DNA of 64,000 bases, from assembly GCA_963693365.1 (NCBI GenBank), contig CAVNZM010000012.1, forward strand, positions 1,364,001 to 1,428,000, read 5' to 3'. Made by a program: the position numbers and the translations under genes. The notes beneath the pieces were generated by a model. It ran no database searches. It saw only the letters and a list, made by a program, of their open reading frames with translations, and was not told the origin of the DNA. Below are positions 1 to 21,518 of this stretch, piece after piece; positions within the stretch are counted from its first letter, which is position 1; every line of letters starts with the position of its first letter. The DNA comes from Amoebidium appalachense. Taxonomy: Eukaryota > Ichthyosporea.

Positions 1-551
1 ATCCGTAAAAATCCCTTTGAATAACAACAACAAACAATAATTATACAAGCAGATCAGTGTTCAGGAGAACAAACCCCCCCCCCCCCCTGAGGGGGGGGGG
101 GGGGGTTGGGTTTGGAAGAAAGGAACAAAAAAAAAGGGCTCTTAAAAATTTGCCCCTCCGCATGCGTAGCAGCAGCTTTGCATTCATTAATTGTTATATT
201 TTTTTAACATTTTGAAGTTATAATATAATACCAATATATATACAGCTCACCCTTCCCCTGTTCGAACCAATACATACAATCCACAAGGCCATACGGTTAT
301 TATGAAATTGATTGCCAACGTTCCCCTTCCCGTGGTTGTTAATATAAGAACATACGTGTGTGCAGGTGCAATTTCTGCAACAAACATACACATGCATTTT
401 AAGTGTCAAACCCAACACGTTACACTTTGTTTTTGCAGGTATGTGAATGGATACATCCTTTCGTCCAAGTACGCAAAGGGAGGTGAGGGGGGGCAAAGGG
501 GGGGGGGAAGGCAGGGAGGGGGGGTTTGGGGGGAGGGTGGTAATGGACGTG

Positions 552-648
<97 letters not shown>

Positions 649-793
649 GTGTGTGTGCACCCACATTGGTGAGTGTGTATGCGCGTGTATGTATGTTCGT
701 GTATGCACACACACATGCACGTGTGTGCAATCCGTGCGCGTTTAGAACCGGGAGAGGTGAGAGGGGGGGGGGAGGCTGATCTTTCGCCGGCTT

Positions 794-1307
794 TCATGAG
801 GAGTTCTTTCCTGGCTGGGCCAAAGCATCACTTATTGAATCCAGCTCTTTGCTCAGTCGTAGAAGAGATGCCGTGTCAAGCTCAAGACAAAGAGGAGCAG
901 ACTGGAGAGGAAAACACGGCCCGTTTAGGTTAAGAATCGTACGGGCAAAATGGGTGTACATTTATGTGGGGAAATGGAAATGAGATATCGTACAAGGTCG
1001 GAGAAAAGTGGAAAAGTGATTTTGTGTGCATGTGTTTGTGTTTGTGTTTGTGTTTGTGAAAGCTAAGTGGACGCGCAGGGGGGATTTGGTAGAGGACTTT
1101 GCTGTAGGCAGGAAAGAAATGGCGCCTACTCAGGGTGTGTGCGTGTCTGAGTGTGTGTGTGTGTGGAAAGGGGAGGGAGGGAGGGGGGAGGGAAGGGGGG
1201 ATTCAAGGAGGGACGTGGCAACAGGGAAACAAAAACACACAAAGAGCATACAGGCACCGGAAGTTGGCCGAGCCGGTGGTGGTGGTGGTGGTGGTGGTGG
1301 TGGTGGT

Positions 1308-1349
<42 letters not shown>

Positions 1350-1516
1350 AGGGGAACGCGGAAAGGGAGGGGGGGGTCTATTCTAACTTTCCGCACCAAT
1401 ATAATATTAACAGCGGCACGTGGCCTGAACCAAGCAGGTTGCATGCAGTAGCAAGAACCAAAAACGCTTCTCCCAACCAAGGGACAGGAGTGCTTTTTCT
1501 TTCATGCCCCCCCCCC

Positions 1517-1555
<39 letters not shown>

Positions 1556-1588
1556 TTTTTTTTTTTTCTTCTTCATTTTTTTTTTTTT

Positions 1589-1619
<31 letters not shown>

Positions 1620-2145
1620 GGGGGAGGGGGGGGGGGAGCAATTTTCACACCTGGTAATTGCTATTTGGTTTGCTGCAATCGAACTGAACAACTGCCACAG
1701 CTTCCTGATTGGTCACATCTTGACCCCTCAGCTCAACACGCTGCACAGAGGGAAAAGAAAAAAAAGGGGAAAAAATGGAGGGGGGGAGAGGGAGGGAGGG
1801 GGGGGGGGGGGGGGGGGGGGGGGAGGGGTGGAGAGAAAGAGAGGAAGGAAGGGAGAAGGGAGGAAGGAAGAGAGGGAGTGAGGGAGGGAGAGGGGGAGAG
1901 GGTAATGAAAGGGAGGGAGCGAGGGAGGGAAACAGGGAGAGGGGGGATGGGGGGGAGAGGGAGGAGTGGGAGGGTGGGACCTAGGAGGGAGGGAGAGAGG
2001 GAGGGTGGAGGCAGGGGGGGAGGGAGGGAGGGAGGGAAAGAGAGAAAGAGAAGATTGGGTGGTGTGAGGGAGGTGATGGTGGTGCTGGTTAGTGATGATG
2101 GATGCGTGTTTGTGTCTAGTGTCTGTGTGTGTACATGTGCATGTG

Positions 2146-2235
<90 letters not shown>

Positions 2236-2625
2236 TGTTTGTGTAGGTGGCTATAGAAGTACATTTATGTACATATGAACTCACACGCATCTCAATACAA
2301 ACGGACAAGTAGCTCTGGCGAAGGGAGGGGAAGGGGGGGAGGGGGGGGGGGGGGGGGGGGGAGGGGTGAAAACATACCCCAGATACTTCCTTGAGCCTTG
2401 GATTCCATGAAGCCTTCTCGAGCATTGACTGGTGGATCTGAAATCGAATATACGATCAGGAGATCCGATTACAGCAAAACGACGCAAGATATTATGATAG
2501 CACAGTATCTCGATGCTGATAGTCACTTGCCGATCAAAAAGCGACTCTTCTTTCAAATACACACACAGTCACAGAGTGACAGCAAGTGCCAGGGTAACAC
2601 AAGTCATCGAGTACCTTTGCCCTCC

Positions 2626-2657
<32 letters not shown>

Positions 2658-2817
2658 TTCCCCCCGTCCCCTTTGCCAAACCATGCAGCCATATTCGCTC
2701 CCTCACAACCCTCTCCCCCGTCACCTCTCCTCTTCACCCCCGCCCTCCCCCCCCCCCCCCCCCCCCCCCCCCCATCCCCCTGCCCACACACACACACACA
2801 CACACACACGCACGCAG

Positions 2818-2900
<83 letters not shown>

Positions 2901-3015
2901 CACACACACACACCTTTGCCCTGTGTGCCTTCCAGAATCTTCCGACTGCTTCCAAGTGCACTGCATCTTGCACACCTGCCTGTGTGTTTGTGACAGTCAG
3001 CAACATACGATCCTC

Positions 3016-3046
<31 letters not shown>

Positions 3047-4022
3047 ACTCACACACCCACACACATCCTACGGTAGGGTGGGGGGGGTGCATGTGTGTGT
3101 GTGCGTGTGTGTGTGTGTGTGTGAGGGGGGGGGGAGGGGGGGGAGAGGGGGGAAGGGGGAGGGGGGAGCACACTGGCAGGTGCGTAGAGAGAGCAGGGGG
3201 TTCTCCAGCATTTCAGTGTGTGAATAACACACACAAGACACACACATTGAACATCAAGCCGGAAACGGTAGAAACATGCACTTTGTGTTCTTTAACAACA
3301 GCCACACAACATGCAACTCTCAATAACATAAATACTGCCACGTCGGTATTTGAGGAGGGGGGGGGGAGAGGGGGGTGGAGGAGGGGGAGGGGGGAGGTAG
3401 GGAAGAGAGGGAGAGAACAACAAGTACAGCAAGAAGCAGGTTAGTTGTTGATAGGCTATAGCAGGGTTGGAAGATGGCCCATAGGTATTCATTATAGACA
3501 ATCACCGGTATCTGCGTTACTTGTGCCTCTCTCTCCCTCCCTATCTCTCTCTCTCTCTCCCCCTCTCCCCCCCCCCTCCTCCTCTCTCTCTCCTCCTCCC
3601 CCCTCCCCCTGCTCCCCCTCCCCCTTCCCCCCGCCTCCCCCCCCCTCCCCCTCCCTCTCCCTGCCTCCCACCCACCCTCCCACACTCCCTCTCTCTTTCT
3701 CTCTCTCTCCCCCGCCTCCCCTCCCAGCCACCGTCCCACCCACCCACCCTCCTTCTCTTCCTCCCTGCCTGTGCGGGTGTGTTGGGGTGCAAAGGGGATA
3801 TGGGGTGAAGGGGGAGTTGTGGGGCGCGCGAGGGATTGTAAGGTGAAGGGACGGAGGGAGGGACGAAGAGACCTTCCGTGCCCTGGCTTCTACTTCCAAT
3901 AAGTCCAAGTCATGTTTTGCTGCATTGGTCAAAATGGAAACTGCTCGGTCGTGCAAATCAAGGAAGTCTGCTTGGCAGGCGGAAGTTAGCCACAAAGCTA
4001 ACTCACAGTTCTACCCTACCAG

Positions 4023-4071
<49 letters not shown>

Positions 4072-4378
4072 TCCCTCCGCCTTCCCCCCCCCCCCCCCCC
4101 CCCCGCCCCTCCACCACCACGACCACCACCACCACCACCACCACCCCCTGTCCTCCTCCACCCTTTCTCCCTCTCCCCTTCCTCCCCTTCCCTCTCCCCC
4201 TGCCCCCCTCCCCCCTACACTTTATCCCACTTTCCCAATACCATTCTTTCAAGACACTCAAGGACTTCGCCATATCCCGGCTACTTACTCCCTTGTCCCC
4301 TTGTTCTCCCATCTCCCCCTCCCTCCCCCTCCCCTCCCCTCCTCCCACTCACTCTCCCTCCCCCCTCTCCCCCCCTAC

Positions 4379-4409
<31 letters not shown>

Positions 4410-4723
4410 AGAAAAGCCGAATTCGTCGTACCTACTCCATCCCTTAAATTACCGCCCATAATCATCCACACCAAGCCTATTGACCTTCACTAACCCGTCC
4501 TCGCCACATCATCACCACCACCATCACCACCACGAATGTACATACACACACACACTCGCGTAATAGATCTCACTTATACAGGGTGGCACACGCACTCACC
4601 TTCCTCACTCATGTTTGGATAGAGATGTGCATGCAGATTTGTCTCTGTAAATTCTTTCTCTCCGTAGAACTGCCGCTTGCTGATTCCCAGCAACAGGTTG
4701 TACATACTCTTAGAGGGATCCAT
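794..4723 (-). CDS. COMMD1: COMMD1-like COMM-domain protein, six exons
   Basis: Exons on the minus strand: 4723-4600, 3967-3873, 2979-2914, 2437-2378, 1740-1651, 901-794. All junctions are GT-AG and the phases join without a break, giving 180 residues and a TGA stop (human COMMD1 has 190). Residues 1-75 match the helical N-terminal domain ([10 protein letters not shown], then an amphipathic helix ending [10 protein letters not shown]). Exon 3 carries [11 protein letters not shown], matching the KFWKSHK region of COMMD1. Exons 4-6 form the COMM domain, ending [20 protein letters not shown]. Family knowledge: COMMD1 is a subunit of the CCC complex that works with WASH/retromer in endosomal recycling and also affects NF-kB. 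Oddities: exon 2 uses a weak GTCTCT donor, and the Trp usual at the start of the COMM domain (WRVD) is missing at the exon 4/5 junction (SG-RVEL). The ATG at 4723 is the first in a COMMD1-like frame. No transcript evidence. Confidence 0.9.
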
Positions 4724-4842
4724 GTTTCTTTCGCGATCTCTAATGGGTCATGAATATGTGCACTTTCGTAGGTTTCGGCTTTGGGTTGACAAGGGTTAGC
4801 CGAAATACTGTACAATCGTGGCTTTCACTCTCTCTGTCTCAT

Positions 4843-4873
<31 letters not shown>

Positions 4874-4928
4874 TTGTGTGTGTCCGAGGCTTCTCAAGGC
4901 TCCCTCTCTGCTCTCAGACTTCGGCGCG
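4724..4928. promoter_or_regulatory. Shared divergent promoter between the COMMD1-like and ARID genes
   Basis: Only 205 bp separate the two start codons, which face away from each other, so both genes probably share a bidirectional promoter. It contains an 8-bp inverted repeat (TTTCGGCT at 4773-4780, AGCCGAAA at 4798-4805) and a CT/GT microsatellite (about 4827-4883). No clear TATA box. If the ARID gene has an earlier exon, the shared region would be shorter or displaced. Confidence 0.5.
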
Positions 4929-10496
<5,568 letters not shown>

Positions 10497-10969
10497 ATTT
10501 TCATTCAAAGTTAGATATGTAGTAATTTGCATAAAAATAATTTTCTTTGGGAGTAACGTAACAACTTGGAAAGAAATTATATTCTATATCAACAATAGAA
10601 ACGTGGTGTCGTACTGTTTAATACAGTAGTTATATATTTGAAATTCACGGTTGATCTTGGTTTTCAACCCACACACCTGTACACAACCTGCACAGCTACT
10701 GAATTTAGTCTCTGGGACGACGTCCTCTTTGCTGCCCCCCCCCCCCCCCCCCCCCCCCCCAACAGGTCTTAACCAGATCTGCACATCGTTAGTCACAATC
10801 TTCTCACATATATGAGAGAATGATCGTATTGGTACGATTTGTCTAATATCTGACGATTCTGCAGCATCCCTAAGACCCCCCTCCCCCCTCCCCCTCCCCC
10901 TCCCCCCCCCCCCCCCCACCTTCTCTCTCTCTCTCTCTCCCTCTCTCCCTCTCTCCCCCCCCCCCCCCC

Positions 10970-11038
<69 letters not shown>

Positions 11039-11043
11039 TTCCT

Positions 11044-11074
<31 letters not shown>

Positions 11075-11136
11075 GGCGCCTGTTGTTTTGCTTGTCATTT
11101 GTTGTTCTGGTTGATTACCTGTAATCTTCGCTTATT

Positions 11137-11173
<37 letters not shown>

Positions 11174-12674
11174 TGTGCGGGGTTGCACATACCGGTGTCT
11201 ACTTTTCTTCTTACTGTTTTTCTCTCCACACACTTCATCTGTCCACTTCTGCATACCCCCTTTCATAGCTATAGACACACTTCACACATTGCGTTACGCG
11301 CACGCATGCACACACCGCTCTGTTGGCGACAGCTCCCTTGGAACCCATGCGGCATGTTACCCGCCGGCGTAACATAACTCGGACTATCGGTTTGGCTTTT
11401 TTCAAGCCCAAAGCAATGGGTGATACCATATTTCCGGCTGACATCCGGGGGCATAGCTTTCCGTTCGAAGACGATAAAGTTCCGCCCTAGTAAGCGTGTT
11501 ACTACCCTGCGGCGTGGGTCAAATCTCATATTTTCCCCTCTGATTACGAATTCTGTGGCCTTCGGGACTTAATTCTTTTCAGCTGGTGTAGTATGTTAGC
11601 CAGGGAAGTATCGACTTAGGTATCGACGGGGGAGCTTCCTAGAAGCCCCGTCTCCTGAGTTCCTATCTATATTTTTCTTGCTTCTGCTTACTGCTGCAAC
11701 TTTAACCCCCGGCCTTTCCCACTGCCCTTGCCTGCATAAGCAACCCTGCTCGTCTCTGATCAAGACGGGTGACCTACTCATGTTCAAGTGAAACAGTATC
11801 TGAGTTGGGTTTCGTTAACGAGGGGAATAGGTCGAAACTCGGGTACTGTGGATGACGTGGGCCCCCCCTGAGGATGGGCTCTGCTTATTATGCATACTCT
11901 TTATGTATGGCTTGCATTCTGCATCGTGTTATCCGTTTGTTCTTGTGTACTTCGTACTTTTTGACGCATTCAAGCCCCCCCCCCCCCCCCCCCCTTTTTT
12001 TTTAAAAAGAAAAAAGAAAAAACGTATACCCGTCCGTTCTGTCCTTTGTCGTTTTTTTTTTTTCTTTCTTTCCCGGTTCCTCTTTTGTGTGCAAAACGGG
12101 AAGGGGGAAGGGGGGGGGGGGGGGGGGGGGGGGGGGTAGCAAAACAAGCGCTGGTTGGAAACATGAACCGATGAGCGCTAGCCGAGTTCTTAAAAAAATT
12201 TAAAATAAAGGGAAAAAAAAGAAGAAAAAACGGGTTTTCGTGTTCGGTATCTGTACTGTGGTTTGTACTGCATGATTACTTTGCAGCGAGAAAGCCTTCA
12301 CATATCATTTTCAGGGGGGGAGCCGGGATGATGACGTCACTGGAGCGTTTTGGCGCGCATTTCGACCGTTATATGTTGAAGTCGACTTAGCCTAACCTGC
12401 CATCTTAGCCAAAGTTTCTTGGGGCAAGAAGGGTCAACTGTAGAATTTAGACAGCCTCCTACGTTGGACTGCAGCAACGGTGGCACGCGGTTTTGAACCT
12501 GCTAAGTACAATAACAAACTGCGTGTCAAGGCTGCGTCATTTTTTTCACATCTAAAAGGATATTTGGTGCCTGCATTCCTGCATATGCATCGATGTTCAC
12601 ATGGTTGGAATCAGTGGCAGTATCTATCAAGAATCTCACCGCAAACACTGTTGCGCCCACCAAAACACTCGAAG
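10497..12674. other. Intergenic region between the ARID and ceramidase genes
   Basis: Contains a poly-C run near 10738-10760, a CT-rich block (about 10922-11040) ending in poly-T, a GT microsatellite (about 11140-11169), and 11270-11830 of mixed-composition DNA with no convincing exon. A copy of the C-tailed dispersed element follows. The ceramidase promoter must lie in the last several hundred bases; no motif was recognised. Confidence 0.6.
11838..11994 (+). repeat. C-tailed dispersed element, copy 1
   Basis: Member of a family defined here by a CGGGTACTRTGG-like head, GAGGATGGGCTCTGCTTA, GCATACTCT, CTGCATCGTGTTATCCG, TACTTCGTAC, and a tail (GACGCATTCAA) running straight into poly-C. In this copy the tail is about 20 C followed by T. 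Similar copies lie at 14076, 15660, 15826, 27794(-), 38410(-), 48478 and 62798. Confidence 0.8.
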
Positions 12675-16649
<3,975 letters not shown>

Positions 16650-16744
16650 AGTCTTAAAGTCAAGCTTCGCAGATGTGTGTGTGTTTGTTTTTGTTTTTTT
16701 GGCTATACGAGTGATGTCTCACGTATTGCGCCCTGCTGAGAAAG

Positions 16745-16780
<36 letters not shown>

Positions 16781-16959
16781 CCCTCTCTCTCTCCCTCTTT
16801 CCCTGGCGGATAATGCAATGATGTATTGCAAACATCCATTTTTATGTACACTGATACATAGCTATCTCAGGGAAGAGCAACCTCAGGGAAAGCTGTGGTT
16901 TTTTGTTTTGTTTTTATTTGTTTGTTGTTTATTTTTTGCTTTCTTTTGCCTTACGGAGG

Positions 16960-18190
16960 CAGCACCATCATCTCCGAGATAAATACAAGGTTCTATCTGA
17001 ACCACAAGCTGAAATTCTTTGGCAAACTGCACGATGAATAGGTTGCGTAATGAGCGTTATTGAAAAAGAGGACTTTCGCTTTCGAAGAACAAGAGTAATG
17101 ATAATAAGTAGCGTGAGCAAAAGGAAAAAAGGGGACCCAATCATGGATTTAAATAAAAGTGAAACTCAAAGCTTAATATCAGTAGGAGTTCAAATAGGAT
17201 AACTACGTACCTTTTGCATATTGGGGTCCAAGATATATAGTGTTAGCGAGGTTAATTAAAGAGATGTAGCTGAATCAATTCAGAGTTAGCATCATATGAC
17301 CAAACCGAAACGGGATTATCTAAGCGTGTTCAAATAAATATTGGAGTAATATCGAAATGAAGGTTGAACTTAATTAGCACTTAGAAGCTAATCGAATTTC
17401 TTACTAGCTGTTTTTCCGCAAAATATAGTTAATAAAGTGTCGATGCTGTAAAAATAGAAAAGTAAAAGAAAGTTTCAATGGGGAAACAACAAGAAAATAG
17501 GCTTTTAAACTTATCGTCTCTTTAATAAGACGTAACAATTCATTGAATATTTATACTATAATATAGTTTTAAGCAAGCTTAGATATAGCCAACGCATTGA
17601 AGCACTAAAAAATTTTCTTATATTAGTTATACTTTGCACTTAGAGGTGGTATGCACTGAGTAGTAGTGGAAAATTTTGAATCTATTGAGTTGATTTGATA
17701 AGGTTAGAGTAAATTATTTAACATATTAATCCAAATGTGGTACTCTTATCTTTATAGTTTCGTATGAGGAATTTAGATGACAAAATGTAGATAGGAGTAA
17801 ACAAAAATCGGTTGATTGAAAGTTTGATACCTCGATATCAAAAATCTGTAACACTGATTGGCGGAAATTCTAGGTTTTCTGTATCCGGATAGACTACGCA
17901 GAGTACAATTTTGCCATCGTGATGACTAGGTACGAAATGTAAAAGTGCAATAGCTTTAAAATGAATAACGATAGCTCTTTTTAGGGGAAACTTTGGGTTT
18001 ATTACCCAATCAATTTAGTAAAACCTCAGTGAACAGACGTTAGTACGTTAAAGCGTGGATCTACTGAAAGAAGACGAATTTAATACTATCTTGGTTTAGA
18101 TAGTATTTCTTTTTATCGATTAGAGCAACTGGTTGACTTCATTGTTACTGTGATCATAAGTAGAACTTTACAAAACAACGTGTTTCTATA
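16960..18190 (+). pseudogene. Organellar (probably mitochondrial) large-subunit rRNA, partial and degenerate
   Basis: An AT-rich stretch quite unlike its surroundings. Ordered matches to bacterial/mitochondrial 23S-type rRNA can be seen: AGTAGCGTGAGCAAAAGG (near 17106; cf. AGTACCGTGAGGGAAAGG), ACGTACCTTTTGCATATTGG followed by TTAGCGAGGTTAA, GACC..CCGAAACGGG.TTATCTAA near 17300, TAGCTGTTTTTCCGC (cf. TAGCTGGTTCTCCCC) near 17407, and a CTCAGTGAA...CTGAAAGAAGACG region near 18030. The peptidyl-transferase-centre region is not visible downstream, so the copy is incomplete. Most likely a nuclear mitochondrial insertion (NUMT). An assembly join with organelle DNA, or a highly derived plastid copy, cannot be excluded. 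Confidence 0.75.
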
Positions 18191-18690
18191 CCTGTTACTT
18201 AGAGTTAGGATTGTTAAAAATAGTCCTACTGTTATATTTTTATTGGCTATCTCTTTAAGGATCTCTTTGTTGAAATAGGATCTCCTTTTTCCTTCTCAGC
18301 AAATTTTGCATTTTCTTCTTATACATCTATATTAGACCCAGAATTATCCCTTCATCAGTTAAACTCTTATATTCTCGGGGTTAGAAGTAGCCATAGGAAT
18401 ATTCTTATATCAATTCTATTCTAGTTCAGCTCTTCTTCATAAATTATATGAACTCTAGTAACATATTGATCTGAGTTGTATAAATTATCTTTGGATGAAT
18501 AGCTAACCATTCTCTTGCCCCAGGGTGCTGCTTATCATAGCATTTTCCAAACCGTACGTGCAGCTTTCACCGTATACGGTTTTCACGATTAATCATGTTT
18601 GCCATTTACACCCTGCCGTAGGAACTTTAGACGCCTTCCCCCAAATACCATATCAATTGAGCTACAAAGATAATAGATACTGAAAAGAAT
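18190..18690. pseudogene. Organelle-like flank with short hydrophobic reading-frame fragments
   Basis: Continues the AT-rich composition of the rRNA island. On the plus strand two short open stretches in different frames (about 18265-18375 and 18383-18465) encode hydrophobic or serine-rich peptides such as LEVAIGIFLYQFYSS. They look like a broken mitochondrial membrane-protein gene, but I cannot name it. Confidence 0.35.
18548..18583 (-). other. Group II intron domain V-like hairpin
   Basis: Read on the minus strand, the segment has ACCGTATACGGTGAAAG followed by CTGCACGTACGGTTT. This matches the group II domain V pattern: a stem with a GAAA tetraloop and a terminal CGTACGGTT arm. The catalytic AGC triad position reads AAC, so it looks inactive. 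The rest of the intron was not identified. Confidence 0.6.
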
Positions 18691-19453
18691 TATGTTAGAT
18701 GCTTATTACGTATTTCAGAAGAGACTTTAAGATAAAGATTAAAAGTATGGTGTCATTTTTATTTTGCATTCGTATACAGCAACCTCAAGGGAAGACAAGG
18801 TGGTTCTGGGGTATATTTTATTTCTATTTATTTATTTTATTTTATTTCCGGATATTAGTTGAGATCCTCTTTGTTTCCATTGCATTCTTGTGGAAATGTA
18901 CATACATACAACCCAGGTGCCGTCTTTTTTTTTTTTTTTTTTCCTTTCCTTGAATAAGGGTATAAATGGGATGCTTTTGGTGGTCGATGTTTTTGTATTG
19001 AGAAGCAGCGAATGATGTATGCTGTTATGAGCAACGATGTTTTGAATGGTGTTCGGGTGACCTGGTATGTGTTCTAGGGACAAGCCTAATTACCGGATAT
19101 TATGATGATGATTGGTCGAAATGGAAATCGGTTCAATCCCATTTACCATAAATAGTAACCCTAAAACCAGAGTTCATGCACTGGGGCAGGTACGCACGGG
19201 TGTACATATGTGTGTGTCATCATGTGTATGAGTCCTAGGCCTACCCACGGGCTTTGTGGACAACACTGGCCGGCGGTAATAACAACACCACTTGAAAATA
19301 TTTGCAGTGTTTACCCCCCCCCCCCCCCCCCCCCCCCGGTCTCTCACACACTCTCTCTCCTTTCGCTCCCTGAACTCTAACTTATGGTTGTTTCTGATAC
19401 GAAAGGCCCGATGAATCGTACACACCAAACTTGCACGCAGCTGTTTTTTTTTT

Positions 19454-19520
<67 letters not shown>

Positions 19521-21518
19521 TTAAGAAAGCTGTTCGTACGGCGGCAAGTACTTTTTGAGAAAAAACTTTGAGAATCGTTCATTTTGTTATAATGAAATAG
19601 CCTATATAACGTCGTTAAAATAGTGAGTGAAAGTAGTGGCCGCGGATGCATATGTCTAAGTTACTGGCAGGACGATCATCATCAAATTTGACAATCATGT
19701 GGTGAAGCCTCGTAGTGTGCACATTGCTCACGTCGCGTGCATGCGCACACTGGTAAACGCATACAGCGCTTATATGTGCACACACACACAGCGCGTATGT
19801 GTACACGCGCACAGCTCATGTGCACATGCACACAGCTGCCATGATATGTGTACACACCACATCTGTGCACGTGCATTCATACACAGAGCATAGGTACCGG
19901 TGCATGATGCCACACGAAACGCACAAAGCGGATATGTGCACACAACACACACAGCGCATATGTGCACACAGACACAGCGCATATGTGCACACACACACAC
20001 ACAGCGCGTATGTGCACACACACAGCGCATATGTGGACACACACACACAGCGCATATGTGGACACACACACACGGCGCTTATGCGCACACGGAGCTTATG
20101 CATACGTGCACATTTACACAGCCAATAGGTGCACATGTACACTGGCGGCGCATGCTTGTATGCACGCGCATCATTGGCAGCGCACATGTGCACCCGCACA
20201 CAGCGCATATCTGCAGAAACACACAGCGCATAGCTTCACACGCACACAGCGCATATGTGCACACGCACACATGCATGTGTGCACATGTGGTGCATACATG
20301 ATGTGCGCACGTGCACAGAGCACATACATGCACACTTACATAGAAGTTATATGCAGACTGGTGCACACAGTGCATATTTCCACACGCACACGGTACACAA
20401 CAAGGAAAGCATGCCAGAGGTACATCATGTAGCTCTCTATGCCTTCCCATGCTTGCCGTCCCCCCCACCCCCCCCCCCTCCCCCCCCCCCACTTTCTTGG
20501 CAAACAGGAACAGGAATTGGGGATGCAGGGGTCCCCTGCCTTTAAATCCCTCGCCACCTCCTTCCCCTCCCCTTCCACTCACCCCCCATTCCTATTCCCC
20601 CCCCTCCCCCCCCCCCCTCTCTCCCCTCCCCCCTCCCCCTCTCCCCCCCCCCTCTCCCCCCCCCCCCCCCCCCCCCCCCCCCCGCGATGTCCTTTTGCAA
20701 AAATTGATAACCCAATCTCAAGGCACAGGAGGGATTGTATGAGTGCCACTGAAATGCGCAGTAGGAGGACCTGTTTTATGTAATTGAAGAATAGTGGGCT
20801 TGCAATTTGAAAAAATGGAGTGATCACGTTAGGCGGTTATGCGTTTCCATCATCGGCATGATATCAAAATGGTTTGCAAAACTTGAATCCGGGTGTAACA
20901 GTTATTGTTCAGGATGCTGTTTGAGAAGTGTTTTTATGTTTTGGTTTTTATGTGAAGGCTGAATTTATTTCGTACTTCTGACACTCTAAGAAGCATGACT
21001 ATTTCGTATACCTTGCCCTTCAATACTCGAAGTAGTACCACTAGAGAAATATTCGTACATTACGCTAAGTACATTCTAGTTTCAGTCAAATTGCTGACGG
21101 CTACATCAATACTACCTTTACTCCATCATCGAGTCGTGTACCTTTAACTCCGCAAATTGAGAAAGCAACCCCTCCCCCCTCCCCTCCCCCCCCCCCCCCC
21201 AGCCCCCCAAACACACACACACAAATACCACAGAAACACTAGCTGGCTAACGTAGCTAAAGAGAAAAATGAACCTCGGGGTGAAAAAAAGAAGCTAGTAC
21301 TCGAAATTTAAATTTTTTAATCAGACTAGCAGAGGAGTGGAATTCATGTGTCCGTTGCTCAGTATACAACAGTTATGCTTCGGTTTTCATTAAACTTGCA
21401 CGCATTATGTACATCTAAACTATGACGACAATTTCTAAAGTAACAGGCACATATGGCTCACAACATAATTTAATTACACTATATTCGTTCTTAACGTTTC
21501 GTGTCAGAATCACATCAT
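18691..21518. other. Gene-free region: repeats, poly-G and minisatellite
   Basis: Holds poly-T at about 18926-18942, poly-C near 19315-19337, a 55-base poly-G at 19465-19519 preceded by poly-T, the minisatellite described separately, C-rich blocks at 20460-20690 and 21170-21200, and the 3' flank of the cyclin gene. No exon-like reading frame was recognised. Confidence 0.6.
19740..20400 (+). repeat. Degenerate CGCATATGTGCAC minisatellite
   Basis: About 20-30 imperfect units built on ACACAGCGCATATGTGCAC with variable (CA)n spacers. Unit length varies from roughly 20 to 35 bp. The sequence is almost entirely alternating purine-pyrimidine and contains many CATATG and GTGCAC palindromes. It reads open in several frames, but only as a consequence of the repeat. 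Confidence 0.85.

Noticed and set aside
302-745. Long Cys-Val or His-Thr repeat reading frames over GT/CA tracts (here and at many other places)
   Set aside because: They are products of dinucleotide repeats open in several frames on both strands, with no splice or homology support.
11269-11529. 86-codon minus-strand frame beginning MRFDPRRRVV
   Set aside because: No family recognised, no splice-site support, and the plus strand is equally open; left as unexplained intergenic sequence.
19107-19160. tRNA-like T-arm (GGTTCAATCC)
   Set aside because: No matching D-arm, anticodon stem or acceptor stem could be folded upstream.
19740-20400. CRISPR-like array
   Set aside because: Unit length and spacers vary irregularly, spacers are simple (CA)n, and the setting is a eukaryotic genome.
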